A stretch of 64,000 nt of DNA, from positions 620,001 through 684,000 of the forward strand of contig JARFXM010000001.1 in the NCBI GenBank assembly GCA_029532625.1, in the 5' to 3' direction. Below, in pieces: positions 23,836 to 35,733 of this stretch. Numbering within the stretch: the first letter of the stretch is position 1; every line of letters begins with the position of its first letter. Below the pieces are notes generated by a model, which worked only from the letters and a program-made list of their open reading frames with translations, was not told where the DNA came from and made no database searches. The position numbers were made by a program, and so were the translations under genes. Source of the DNA: Lomentospora prolificans. Lineage: Eukaryota; Ascomycota; Sordariomycetes; Microascales; Microascaceae.

Positions 23836-25152
23836 GGTTAAAGAAATACAGGGAAAGGGAAAAAAAAAGGGGGAGAGTCCCAAGTGCGAGTAGGTGATCG
23901 TCTCTTCTCGAAGCTTATTTGGTGGGATGGGACAAGGAACCCACCACCGAGCTGGCACAAGAGCTTGTGCTCTGGGAGTGTCGAATTGGGTTATTTTGAT
24001 CTGTCAGCCCTTAAGAATGGGGCTTTCGGAGCGATATAGGCCTAGTGGTATCCCATAAAGACTATGGGGTATCATAGATGGCTAGAAATGCAAATGGACT
24101 CAAGATGCCTAATGTGAGAGCTGAGCTGAGTTCGTCACGAGCACAAGCTCCTGACAGTGCTGGGAGAATTTACCTTACTGTCTAATCATAATTTTCCTGA
24201 CGCACAAGGCGGTAAATAATGGGAGCTCTTGTATGTACACAGTGTCTATAGTATCTGATTACGGACGACAGGAGCTTCCGAACCCTGAACTTGCCTCTGA
24301 GACCGATATGTCTCCCTGCGAATGCAGCTTAACTTGTATCTCCATGTTCAACTTACAAGCATCTCCAAAAAGCTCGCTGAATCATTTCTATGGACCGCCT
24401 CCGTGTCACCTTAGTGGATTGGCCCCGAGCCGCCCAAGCTCCGAGCAGAACATTGGAAAGCTAGACTTTCTATTGGAATCCTAGCAATGATCCTGGGAAA
24501 CCTAGAAAAGGAAAAGGGACTTCCTGGAGGCGGTTCTGCTGCGGCTCTATGCTGCGGCTCTATGACGTCAGCAAAATAAAATAGAAAGTCATATTTGAAT
24601 GATGGGGGAGATCATTCCGGTCATCCCATCCCCATCTGTTGTCCCGTCGCTACTGCCCTTGCATTTGGCACGCGACAGGCGTTGAGATTAATATCTCGGG
24701 CGAGCTTGACTTTAAACATGATTCATGCATTCTCCCGTTATACCGTTCGTGTTAGCGAGGCTAGGTCAGCCAGGCGATCGAAGAGGGGCATTTTATGCAA
24801 CTATTGCTAAATTGAGCTGGTCAAGTACTTTTATGTATTTAGAAGAGCTATACCAGGAACCCCTGCCACCGTCGATGCCGACCATTGGATCACGACGTAA
24901 AGTGCTCCAACAACACTCGAACACTGCCCTGTCCACCATCCAACATCGTTAACCAGCCTTGACCGATCTGCCTTGCAGCCCTCAATGTTGCTGGCCCCGA
25001 ACTTGTGCGAGCACGTCCTGCTCGCTTCTCCCACCTTTAACTAGGACCCCGGTTCTTTCCCTACTCTCTCGCCTTGAGGAAAACCCGGTGCCTCATCCTG
25101 GAATCCAAGCAGTTCGCCCCTCCTCTCTCCAACCTACCCTCAGGTCGCCACC
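23836..25152. other. Divergent intergenic region, 1.3 kb
   Basis: Between the Met8-like gene (-) and the Vac1-like gene (+). It is relatively AT-rich in the middle. It contains two adjacent copies of a 13-bp unit (24538-24563) and no supportable gene. Confidence 0.5.
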
Positions 25153-27399
25153 ATGTCTGGCCGCAAGCTAGGGGGAGGGAGGATCCTGGGCTCCGGCAAA
25201 GGCCTCGCTCCTCCGAAACCCGCGAATGCCCCGTCGCCCTCACCGCTGCAACGAGTTGGCAGCCCACTACCCTCTGATGCCAGCCTCGACCCCAACTCCT
25301 CAGACAACTCACCTGCTCCCTCGACGGGTCTTCCGGATTTTTCGCAGGATCTCGCCACGCATATAAGTATTGGCCGTCAGGGTAAAGCGTCGGAGTCGAG
25401 CTCTCAGAAGCTTCTCTGCCCAATATGCAATGAGGAAATGGTATGCTGCTGCCTTGGCTGAGGGGTCGCGGACATTGAGACTGTGCGACATTCCTGCTAA
25501 CTGTTGAGTGATAGGTGACACTCCTGCAACTTAACCAGTGCGGCCATCACCCTGTATACACCTACCTACGAATCGATTGTGCTAATTGTTAACTAATAGA
25601 CACCTCGATGATTCTCACCAGGAACTGCCCGAACTCGAACAAGACGAAGTAAAAACCTGGTTTGACAAACAAGTCCGGAAAGCAAAGCGCTTTCAACCCC
25701 TCTCTATAATAAACCAAAAGCTTCGTGGTCTCGATACCTTCGAATCGAACGGTTCCGAACCCATCGCTTCCGGCTCCACGCCCGCGCTGGGCCCACGACC
25801 CGCCGACTCCCCGATTGACCCGGATGAGCTTATCACCAGACACCATTGGCAACACCAGACCATCGACGACCTATGCACTGATCCTACTTGTGGGCGCAGA
25901 CTCGGCGCCGTGAATGGAAGCATAAACTGCCGAAAATGCGGCAGGCTATTCTGCGAAGAGCATACTATGTACCAGATGAAGCTGTCTCGGTCGGCGCAAC
26001 ACGAACCAGTTCGAGGATACTGGGCGAGAGTATGCGAGACGTGCTACAAGTCGCGAGAGGGATATAATGACCATGATGGAGTTCTTATCGACCATACTCG
26101 TGCCCTGACTGAGTTGAGACGGCAGCGGGTGGAGAGGCAGAACCTAGAGGCGTCGCGCTTGGAGAAGCGGTTAACAAAGCTGACTCGTCTCTTGGCGAGC
26201 CCTCCCGAGAGCTTTGCGCCCGGGAATAACTCTATTTTGTCGCCCGTCGCCACTCTGACTGGTCAGAATTCGACGAGGAAGCTGCTCGAACAGTCGGTGG
26301 TAACATGGGAGGACGATGCTTCCGTGGCCAAGTGCCCTTTTTGCAAGCAAGAGTTTGGTTCGTGGACGTTCAGAAGACATCACTGCCGGACATGTGGTCG
26401 CGTCGTATGCGCAGATCCTCAGACCGGTTGCTCAACTGAAGTGGGCCTGAACGTATCAACCCGTACGTTGACAATGCGTATCTCTCTTTCTTGACTCCGG
26501 CTAATATCTTGCTAGCATCGAGCAACCCGACGGAAAAGCACGCCGCCGGCCCCGGCCAGCTCAGCCTTGACATCCGCATGTGCCGCGAGTGCAATCACAC
26601 CATCTTCGCGAGGCGCGACTTTGAGGCCTCCCTGGCTACAAAGCCCCCAGACCAACGCGCCTACGAGACCCTCCGCCAGTTCGAGCGCGGCATCCAGCAG
26701 CTCATGGAATCCTTCCAGCGTTCCCTTCTCCACCTCCAACCCGAGGACCCAACCCCCACACACCTCTCCTCGTCCGCCCTGGCAAGGCAACCACCATCGC
26801 ACGCGCAGATCAAAGAGGCTTCCAAGATCCGCAAGCGCCTCATCGATTCCTTTGCGAAATACGATCTCGCATCTCGCAGGATGCGCGATCTCAAGACGAC
26901 CTCGGAGCAGCAGCTCCGCCTCCAAAAGGCCGTGTACGCCGCCGCCTCCGCCTTCCTCCACGCAAACATGCTCCCCCTTAAATCCGTCCCGCAGATGCTC
27001 CGCAACCAGCAGCGCCAGTCCCCGCGCCACCAGCTCCAGACCCGCCTCCTCCAGTCCTCGTCTTCCTCCTCCCAGACCCACCTCTCGCCCCTCCGCAACG
27101 GCGAGACCCCCGTCGACGCGTCCGAGACGGCCTCCCAGGTTAGCGAGACGAGTACGATCGTCTCGGCCCTCGAGACTGAGGAGAAGGACTTGAGGGAAAG
27201 GCTGATTGTGCTGGAGGAGCAGCGCTTCATGGTGAAGCAGATGGTGAACGCCGCGCGCGACGCGAGGCGCTTCGAGGAGGTTACGGCGCTGTCTAAGAAT
27301 GTGGACGAATTAGAGGGGGAGATTGAGAGGGTCAAGGATATGGTGGGGGTTGTGGAGGAGAGGTGGCAGGGGTTGTATGCCTCGGGAAATGTCTCGTGA
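25153..27399 (+). CDS. Vac1/Pep7 (Rabenosyn-5-like) FYVE endosomal tether
   Basis: Four exons (25153-25440, a 23-nt microexon 25515-25537, 25600-26462, 26516-27399) encode 685 aa. A C2H2 zinc finger (C89-x2-C92 to H105-x4-H110) is built across the first three exons. It is followed by a first degenerate FYVE-type finger (CTDPTCGRR and CRKCGRLFC) and a second FYVE domain with CPFCKQEF, the phosphoinositide-binding RRHHCRTCG and a late Cys pair near CRECN. The C-terminal helix (EEQRFMVKQMVNAARDARRFEEV) matches the Rabenosyn Rab-binding domain. The role is to bind PI3P and Rab5-type GTPase on endosomes and, with the Sec1-family protein Vps45, promote vesicle fusion on the way to the vacuole. The start has a good Kozak context (CACCATGTC). 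Confidence 0.9.
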
Positions 27400-28196
27400 G
27401 TTTGTATCCGTCTTTGGGAAAGACGGTAGATTTTTCTTTTTCTCTTCTTGATCCAAGGGGATGGGGGAGTATTTGGCGTTCGGTTCCTGGACCTGGTCCA
27501 TCTAAATGGTTCCAACAGTTGATAATTCGCATAGCAAGGTTGTATCTAGCATCTTGTAGTAGCATAGACGGTGTACAATACCATTGTCATTTCCCATTTC
27601 CCAAGCAAATTGGCTTTGTATCCCATGATCTGTTAGCAGCAATATCATCAGGGACATATCGGCAGCACCAATGCCTCGGAGTGGACGTTACAAAGTTCAT
27701 TACTCTTATTTCACAGGGCCAAGGTCGCTACTTATATACTAACATCCGTTCCATCGCCATCAACGAAACAAAAACAAAGACGTCCCGAACTGCTTCGTAC
27801 AGACCATTCAGTCAACCCGCGCTTCCCATAAAACAACAGCCCAGTGCTGATGGAAAACATCTGGGAGAGAAAAAGGGACAAAAAGCGAAAAAGAAAAAAA
27901 GAAAAAAGGGAAAAGAAGAAAAAGACCAGAAGCAGAAAGACCATGTGATGCGCCGAATGGGAACCCCAAGCCCCAAAAAGAATAGTATCCGCCCACCTTT
28001 GTATCCCCGAATGCCCAGACATGAAAGGGAAAGTGTTTTCGACGCACTACGGTGGTCGTTTCCATATCCACCCGAAATGGTATCTCGCAAAAGAAAAGGA
28101 AATGCGTACAGATAAACAGAACCATCAAGACAACAACAAGCCATTCACCCGGGAACTTTAAAAATGGTATCCGATGACGAGCCCAGCATGCACTGC
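27400..28196. other. Convergent intergenic region
   Basis: 3' flanks of the Vac1-like gene and of mbp1. An A/G-rich tract (27870-27945) gives lysine-rich frames that are not genes. Confidence 0.5.
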
Positions 28197-30888
28197 TTAG
28201 CGGAGTGGCCCACCCTCGACACCGCCCAGGAAACGCCTCACACGACCAATCTCAAGCTCACCCTTCTCGCTCTCCACGGCCCTTAATAGCCCATCAATGA
28301 CAACGTCGATATCGGCTTCGGGAACACCAGTGCATAGAGAAACAATGCGGCGATACTTGAACTCGACCTCGCGGCTACGACCCTTAAGTGCTTGGACCAT
28401 CTTGTGGGTGGCCTCGTTGCGGCCGGAGACGGCCTTGGTTCTCGCACGAAGCAGGTTTGCGGAAGGGAAGTACGTGTTGTCAGCCGCGGCCTCGAGGGCA
28501 GCGCTGAGTTCTGTCTCCCAGGCCGAAGCGGCGCTCTCGGCGCTCTTGATCCTCTGCTCATCTTCTCGCGCGTGGGATAGGTTGATGATTTGCTGCCTGC
28601 TAAGTTGCTGCTTCCGAACGGCTTCTTGGAGGGAATCAAGTCGTTTTCTTACGTCGCTGAGCTGGCTGGAAGTAACGCGTATAGACGAATGGAGGCTATC
28701 GAGCGACGCTTGTTTGGCTTTGAGCTCATTTTGGAACTCTGCTGATGTCTGATCAAGGAGCGTGGAGATTGCTGCACCAGACAGGGTTAATATCTTAAAA
28801 GCATCACACATCTAAAATGCAGCAGCGATACTCACACTGGATAATTTGATCACGACCCTCCTTGCTCCGTTGCGAACTGCCCGTAAAGCGGCTGGTATCG
28901 TTGTTGTTCGTTTCACCATTGACCCCGTTCTCGGTCGGGCCGTCGACGCCAACCCCAAAATCAAGCGGGCACAGGCCGGATCTGTTGGCAATCTTATTAT
29001 CGGCACCAATTTCGAGGAGTTGGGAAATAACGCTGCGGTTCCCATTCTTCGCGGCAATGTTGAGGGCTGTGTCTCCGGCGTTGTCCTGGGCGTTGACAAT
29101 CTCGGCCATAAACCTAGCAAGACCCATCTTGGGTGGGGCCTGCTGCTGCTGTTGCTGTTGTTGCTGTTGTTGTTGCTGCTGAGAGCTGTTGGGAGCGCTA
29201 CTCGAGTGGCCGTTGAGGCCATTGGCAGCCGGCTGCTGGCTACTAGGTACGCTGCCCTGGCGCACAATCCACTCCAGTAAGCTCTCCAAATAATAACGGC
29301 TAGCGGCATTGCGACCCTTGACCGCGCTGGTAACAGCGATGTGATGGAGGACAGTACGACCTTTGTTGTCGCGGATTTCCAAGGTGCCTCCAAGAACGTC
29401 TAACAGATCAGAGAACGAAGTGAGCTCCATGGAGTTCGTCACCGTCACAGCCCTCATAAGAGCAGTGTGGCCCGAGGCATTAACCCTGTAGGGGCTAGCT
29501 CCAGCAGCAATGAGAGCGCGGAGCAGAGGCAGACGCGACAGCGCAGCCGCCCAGTGCAGAACCGTATGACTATGGTTGTCAATGGGCATATCGAGCTCGC
29601 GAGGAGTCATCCCCTTAATAATGTCATCGAACTTGGTGTGTTCCAAAGATCCGGTGTCAAGGAAGAGACTCAGAAGAGTGCTCTTGCGCTGCTCAGCCTC
29701 CGGCGACATCTCATAAGGAAGAGGTGGAAGAGGGCTAAAACCGTCATGGGGTTGCTGTTCGGTTACGCCGGCATGCGAGTAAATGAAGGATTCGTTAGGC
29801 TCGGTAGGAGAACCAGGGAAAGCGCTAGCGAGCGCGTCGGTGTTGGCATTGTAGGCAAAACTGTCAGACGGTGTCATGGTAACTCTCTGTCGCTTCCTCG
29901 GGGGTTCAGGCTGGTCGAGCATATGCGCGGACTGTTGCGTAGAGTAAGCCGAGTCGACAGGGTGGCCATACTCAGAAGTATAGCTCTGCTGCGAGTTACC
30001 GGGGAAGCCGTCGTCCGGGTTTTGAGACATAGAAGTTTGTCTGCTAAAGCTAGGAGCTCGGGGGACGCCGTTCCTATTCTTCGCCCCCGGAGACTCAAAT
30101 CGGGCCTTGCTAATCGCGGCAACGGCGTGAGAAGCGGTGCTAGAAATGTTCTTAAAGAACGTTCCGGAAAGGCCATTGCTCCGGTCCTGGGCACCGGCAT
30201 TGTACATGCGCTTCCTCATGGCGGCCATAGCCTGCTCCTTGGTGGGTGTGTTGAAGTCACCGCGGCCAGCAATGCCGCCATCCTGACCCATATCGTAGGT
30301 AAGGAGAGGTCGCAGTAGGTCCTCCACGCCATACTGCTTGCATACTTCGAGACCACGCTCAAATTTCACCCAGGTACCCTGGTATTTGCCATAGCCACCC
30401 TGCACTTTTTCGTGCTCGCCAGTCGCTTGAATTTCCTTCTCGAGAATCTTTGTGCGTTTTCCCTTATCGACACCAGCAACCTTGAGGATTTGGGTAGCGT
30501 TTAACCAGCTGTCATTTCGGCGCCTCATAACGGCGACGTTATTGACCTCCATTTCGTAGACATCGACCCCCGAGTAGACGGCCTAAAAATAAGGCAATCA
30601 TTAGTTCCAATTGATTCAAAGACGGCGAAACTGCCGGTGTCTCGCCGCGAAAGTAGCCGGGACGGCACAGATCAGCAGACTCTAAAACGAAAAATAAGGG
30701 GGGGGGGGGGGAGAGGGGAGCAATTGTGGAAAAGGAAAACCGGGTGAGCATACAGAGTAGATCTGAGGCGCATCGTTCGCCATCATGGAATTGGCATCAT
30801 TAAATGAGCGATACATGCCGCCCTGCGACTGTTGGCTCATGGTGAAGGATTGTTGGGAGGACGGTTGCGATTGCGACGCCGCCGCCAT
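28197..30888 (-). CDS. mbp1: Mbp1-like APSES/ankyrin transcription factor of the MBF complex
   Basis: Three exons (30888-30754, 30582-28836, 28771-28197) encode 818 aa. After a Gln/Ser-rich leader comes the APSES (KilA-N) DNA-binding domain with RRRNDSWLNATQILKVAG and GGYGKYQGTWVKFERG (about residues 45-135). Ankyrin repeats follow in the middle (NHSHTVLHWAAALSRLPLL, SGHTALMRAV, GDTALNIAAKNGNRSV). A run of 14 glutamines lies at 29140-29181, and a long coiled coil follows near the C-terminus. This is the arrangement of Mbp1/Res proteins that with Swi6/Cdc10 drive G1/S genes through MCB elements in the nucleus. The first coding exon is short (45 codons) and separated by an intron containing a C14 run (coding strand). 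The second intron join gives QSISTLL. Confidence 0.93.
29140..29181 (-). repeat. CAG/CAA repeat encoding 14 Gln
   Basis: Mixed CAG and CAA codons in the mbp1 ankyrin region, probably a length-variable linker. Confidence 0.9.
30698..30711. repeat. G14 homopolymer in mbp1 intron 1
   Basis: Fourteen G residues on the plus strand (C14 in the transcript) inside the 171-bp first intron (30583-30753). Confidence 0.9.
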
Positions 30889-32457
30889 CGTAAGGTGGAT
30901 GATGAGATTCTGGGGGTGTAGTGGGGAGAGAGGAAGACCAGGTGCCACAAGTCGAGATTACTGGATGACTTGTTCGGCGTCAAGGTTCGTGAGTGGCTAC
31001 GACCGATCGACTCTCATGCCTGGCTGATGGTTGAAACGGAATGGGATGAAGAGGAATTCAGGCAAGAATCGGACAGTTCGGTCGCGAAGAAAATCGAAGT
31101 AAGGATTTTTCGGGCAGTGCTTTTCGAGGGCCAAGAAGTGATAATATAGAACGCGGCAATAGTTCGCGAGAGTCGGAAACAAGTAAAGATGAAAGGGAAA
31201 TGCGCAAGGCTTTAGAGGGAGCCGAAAAAGACGAGAACGAGGGGGCAGAATGGGGCAGAGTCCGCAGGCCAATTTGCGCTGTGAATGCTGCAGCTTCTAA
31301 CTCAACCTGCAGGTGTACGAAATGGCACAATTACTGTAAAGAGAGGGGGGGGAAAAGGAGGGAGTAAGGTGAAGGGGTAAAAAGACGAGATTCACGATGG
31401 GGCAGACTGGTGAGAGTGTCGGCCTGGTGATGGAGACAAGAGCTTTCTCGAAATTGCAGGGATAAAAAGCCTCGCAGGTGGAGGTCAAGGCTTGGATCAA
31501 TGCTTGACACCAAGAAGGACAGGATATCAAGAGTTTAATTGATTTCGACCAAGGACGTGTTGGTTTCGTGATTTACGTGTTGAGGGCGTGACGCGCGACG
31601 CCGTGGTCTGTGGGCGCGAGAGCGGCAGGAGTGATTGAATTTGACTGGATTGCCACTCTTGTGCTGACAGTGGCCAGCAGTGGGCCGGGCCAGCCACGCC
31701 AGCATCAATCAGCATCAAGAAACCTGGAACAAAACACATTCGTTGTGTGAACCGCCGGCCATCAAGCCCCACCCTCAACTGAACTCGGCACGTGCTTTAG
31801 CGGTTGAGGCCGGGTCAGAGTCACAGTGCCAATGACCCAACAATATTTCAATTCGCAGAACATACACTGTATGATTGCACAAAAGCTGCGCCCAAGCACT
31901 CTTTGACCCAGAACCAACTGCTTAGAATGCCAGTCTCGTGAGCTATTTTGAAATAGAAAGCTTCATACTAGATTTTGTCTCATTATTTTTGTATTTATTA
32001 GTATCTCCGTCATAATACTCTTCTTCAGTGCCAATTTCTTGGGTCGGCGGCCGGTCGCAAGCCGACGTGTCACTGACCCGTTCACTTGGCACAGTATTAA
32101 TTGGAAATGGTCCTCCCACTCGTTTCAGCGCACTGACCAGCTCGCTCCCATTAACTCGTGCTGCACCCACTTTCGGCGATAATACTTGTCTTTTTACAGT
32201 TATTACGTGAGCCGCTTACATCGGGCGCAGGAGCTATTCTCCCACTGGAGCCCATCTCTGACATTGAAGCGTCTTCCACAGCATGGGTGCGGAATAATGA
32301 CCTTATTCCTCGCATAATCGTCTGCTTCACTCGCATGAATGGCTTTGGCTCAAGAACTGGACCCATAACCTTCAGACCGACGATGATGGCTTCAAGCTAG
32401 TCTCCACAAGCTACACGGCAAAATTTCCATCCCACTCTAAAACTCCAGCCCGCCGCG
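30889..32457. other. Divergent intergenic region, 1.6 kb
   Basis: Upstream of mbp1 (-) and of the LYR-motif gene (+). Presumably it holds the long regulated promoter and leader of mbp1. No exact ACGCGT MCB element was seen by eye; the nearest is GACGCGCGACG near 31590. No gene is supported. Confidence 0.45.
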
Positions 32458-33633
32458 ATGTTGACCATACATATACCGATACCCCTACCCAGACACTCGG
32501 TCTCGGCGAGACACCTTTACAGACATCTTCTTCGAGAAGCGTCGTACCTTCCCCCGGTATGCGCTCCTTACATCGCCAGCCGCATCAAAGAACGGTTTCG
32601 GGAGCACAAGTCTTCGAACGAACATCTCCAATCCCGTATCAACAATGGCCGACGTCAGCTTCGACGGCTCCAGGCCGCCAACTCAGGGAGCCAGCAGCAC
32701 ATGAAGCTCGTCTTGCATCAGACGTTTGGTAGGGCAGGACCCCTTCGGCGAACCCTCATGGCCCGCTTGGTGAAGCCAGAAGCCCCGACAACGTCAGCCG
32801 CGGCGTCTACATCCGCAGCAACTCCGAAGAAAGGTCGCCAAGAAACACAAGCTACAGAAGTATATAACAAGGCGAGGCAAAACACGTCGCTGAAGAAGAA
32901 CTTCCTCGACAATTGGGATATGGTGAAGCTGCAAGCCTACACCAGCAGCCAAGTACTTCATGCCTCATCCGATACATCTCCGGCGGTTTGGCGTCGGGAC
33001 CCACCGATGAAGTCGCCCCCCACGAAAGACCTACCCGAAAAGAATATATGGGGTCGTCCACTACCCATTAGGGCACTTCGATCCCGGCTGAAGTCGTGGT
33101 GGCTCCTGAACCTCCCTAAGGTGATGCCGCCTCTTGGCGCTGGAGAGTGGGAAACCCTTCGCAAGCTTGCCACCAGTAGCGAGATCAGCCCGCTTTTACG
33201 ACAACCGCATCGGCGCCCCGTAGCCGTGCCGGTGACTAAAGCCGATGAGAAGCCGAATGTATCGTGGAAATCATGGGAAGCATACGCCAGCATGCCAGTC
33301 TCGCGTATCGAGGGTGAGAGAAGAAGGGGCTTCCACGAATCAGGCAAAGGATTGCCATATGAACCGATCTTCCATACCCCACCCACACTCAATCAGTTAT
33401 CCAGCAAAAAGCTACGGCGAATCTGTGGGGATGTTCTCCAGGTCTCATCCGTGATTGAAGAAGAAGTGGAGTCGGGTAAATCGTACACCTCGCGGATCAA
33501 ATGGGGAACACTCAAGTCAGATATTCCAGTTGCCATGCAGACGAGCTTCTTTGAGGGTGTCGACGAGACGGGGGCTAAGCCAAGCTTACCCAAAGTCAGA
33601 AAAGAGAAAGAGAGAGCAAACCATGGGTCTTGA
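32458..33633 (+). CDS. LYR-motif mitochondrial protein, Cup1-like
   Basis: Single exon, 391 aa. The start carries a Complex1_LYR-type helix with HLYRHLLREASYLP (LYR at residues 20-22), followed by a basic helix (SRIKERFREHK). LYR proteins act in mitochondria, usually through the acyl carrier protein, in assembly of respiratory complexes, Fe-S clusters or ribosomes. The long fungus-specific C-terminal part (WGRPLPIRALRSRLKSWW, basic and Trp-rich) fits the group of large LYR proteins related to fission yeast Cup1. That subgroup call is from memory and tentative, while the LYR motif is clear. Its stop lies only 49 bp from the stop of the convergent acetyltransferase gene, so the 3' UTRs should overlap. 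Confidence 0.68.
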   Translation: MLTIHIPIPLPRHSVSARHLYRHLLREASYLPPVCAPYIASRIKERFREHKSSNEHLQSRINNGRRQLRRLQAANSGSQQHMKLVLHQTFGRAGPLRRTLMARLVKPEAPTTSAAASTSAATPKKGRQETQATEVYNKARQNTSLKKNFLDNWDMVKLQAYTSSQVLHASSDTSPAVWRRDPPMKSPPTKDLPEKNIWGRPLPIRALRSRLKSWWLLNLPKVMPPLGAGEWETLRKLATSSEISPLLRQPHRRPVAVPVTKADEKPNVSWKSWEAYASMPVSRIEGERRRGFHESGKGLPYEPIFHTPPTLNQLSSKKLRRICGDVLQVSSVIEEEVESGKSYTSRIKWGTLKSDIPVAMQTSFFEGVDETGAKPSLPKVRKEKERANHGS

Positions 33634-33682
33634 GCAACACATCCCACAGATTCTATTGCAAGTTACGTTTCCAAAAACACCA

Positions 33683-34307
33683 TTACGAATCTGCGAGCTT
33701 CACGAGCGCATCTCCATCCACTCTCATACCCACCCAGTCGTCCATCCTCTTGGCCCCAATCGACTCATAGAATTTAATGCTAGGCTCGTTCCACTTGAGC
33801 ACGCTCCATTCCAACCGGCCGCCGTTCATAGCCACAACCTCGTTGGCCAGGTGCTTCAGCAGGATCGATCCGTAACCCTTCTTCCGCTCGGATAACTTGA
33901 CGTACAGATCCTCGAGATAGATGCCAGGCTTGGCTCTCCATGTACTATAGTTGTAGAAATACAACGCCATACCCACAGCGACACCCTCGGGGTTGTACAC
34001 GAGGATACATCTCGCCGGCCGCGCGGGAGTAGGAGGCTCGGTCAGCGGAACGACGGATCCTTGTCCGGTGATTTCTCCGGGAGGTGCCCAGGCGATTGTG
34101 TTTAGGAGAGTCTCCTCGGTAGCGAGAACGCTGTCCGACTCCTTTTCATAGTCGGCAAGCTCTTGAATGAGGCTAAGGATAATGCCGACATCTGAGCTTT
34201 TTGTCAGCCAGGCTGCTTGCTTGCGCACATGTACCGTATGAAGGTTTTTCTCGCATACCTTCGCGCCTCGCGTGGGCGGTATATGGTTTTCCTGTGGCGG
34301 TGGCCAT
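33683..34307 (-). CDS. GNAT-family N-acetyltransferase (SSAT-like)
   Basis: Two exons (34307-34259 and 34191-33683) give 185 aa. The long frame alone begins only at a GTG. A 67-bp GTATGC...CAG intron joins it to a 16-codon exon starting MATATGKPY, giving the expected REDVGIILSLIQELADYE start of the family. Acetyl-CoA binding is shown by YLEDLYVKLSERKKGYGSILLKHLA (R/Q-x-x-G-x-G type loop), followed by RLEWSVLKWNEPSIKFYESIGA. The closest class is the diamine/thialysine acetyltransferase (SSAT) group, which acetylates polyamines or related amines. The substrate is not certain. Confidence 0.85.
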
Positions 34308-35733
34308 TTTTGTTGTATAGATATGTGATATATAGAATTAGAATCACCTATGATACCAATTCAATCGACCAAGGCTTCTTGCGTCCTAAACAAATGCTCA
34401 GCTTTCGGGGGGGTTTTCCGTCTTATAAGGCAGCGGCAAGTCCGACCAAGTGGGGTTTTCCCCCATCGCAAGCGCCTCATGCAGACTCCATCATCAAGAC
34501 GTCTGCTCCGCAACGCGCCCTGCAGGGTGGAGGAATAGGCAGAAAGAGGTGGTGCTTGTGGAGGCTTCCACCTCACCGCTTTCGAAAACGCCAATGAAGA
34601 CGGTCATCGTTGCCCAAGGATTTGGAGCGGGCCTGCATTGGTGGCTGGCTCTTGGTCGACGAAAAAGTTTGGGTGGGTGCTGAGGAACTTTTTTTTTTTT
34701 TCTTTTCCCTTCTCTCCTTCCCGCGCACGCCCTTTGTGTCGGCTAGCGCCGTCTGGGTTTTGACATGGGGATGGAACTGTTACACCGGGTGCTGGAGACT
34801 TTTGCCCGGCTAACGACGTATCCTTTGGCCTACAAGAGGGACGGATGACCGGGGCGAGGAGCAAGGAATTTCCGTGACTCGATTTAACACGATCCGAGGA
34901 AGGGATGCGGAGGCTGCCGGGGTGGAAAGGTGGATAGATGCCCGGGGTCAGTGGCTGGTGCGAGGTTGAGATGTCGTGATTAGTGATGATCCGGTCCCCC
35001 TTCTCAAGGCGGTATAAGTTTATTGGCACCCAATAAGGTAGGGTTTCTCTATGGTTATTTTATCGGTAGCGCCATGTTGAAGCATCTCGTGATGGAGATC
35101 TTCTAAAGGAAGCCAATGGATATTCCACGTCTTGTTCAATGCCATCAGCCAACCCCTTCCTAAAGAGTCAAATGTATTCGTCTTTGCTCTTTGGCATCTA
35201 TTCCTTGGTCTTGGCCAAGGAGGCCATCGCAGTGATCTAGAAATTGCGGAAGCTTCCATGATTTTTCATTTTCAACCTCCCCGATATCAGTGTCGCCCAA
35301 GCAGCCTCAGGAATAGCCGGGGTCATCAGCTGCACTTGAGCCAACATGGTCTCGGCCGGGAATATGACAAATATTATCGTAATAATCGGGCCAGATACGG
35401 TTGTAGCAGAGGCCTTTCAGTTTGATCGATCTTGGTGATGTAGAGACAGACCCCTATTGTCCCAATGCATAGTTGGTGATACAAGACTGGCAGCCACACG
35501 TGTAAGTCGAAAAGTTCACCTCTAGCCTCCCGACCTTGGCCCAAGTCTCCTAAAAGTTTAACATTAGCTCGCTTCATGAATACTTGAAGTACGCCTCGAT
35601 CACAAGCAAGGAGTCCATACACTTCATAGCGAACGGCACATTTAAAAACGACCCCTTCAACCCCTAAACTAGAGCTGGTGAACCTCGCAACTCTTCACCA
35701 CACCTACTCAACAGTATCTCGTTTCAGTTCGAC
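34308..35733. other. Intergenic region, 1.4 kb
   Basis: Upstream of the acetyltransferase (-) and of the Ser-rich protein gene (+). A T-run lies near 34690. No supportable gene. Confidence 0.45.

Noticed and set aside
24538..24563. Two tandem copies of a 13-bp unit
   Set aside because: Only two copies and no feature attached; not a mobile element or CRISPR.
27363..28115. 250-codon plus-strand frame downstream of the Vac1-like gene
   Set aside because: Lys-rich section comes from an A/G-rich 3' flank; no recognisable domain.
28846..29280. Plus-strand frames with Cys or Leu runs
   Set aside because: Shadows of the mbp1 poly-Gln codons on the other strand.
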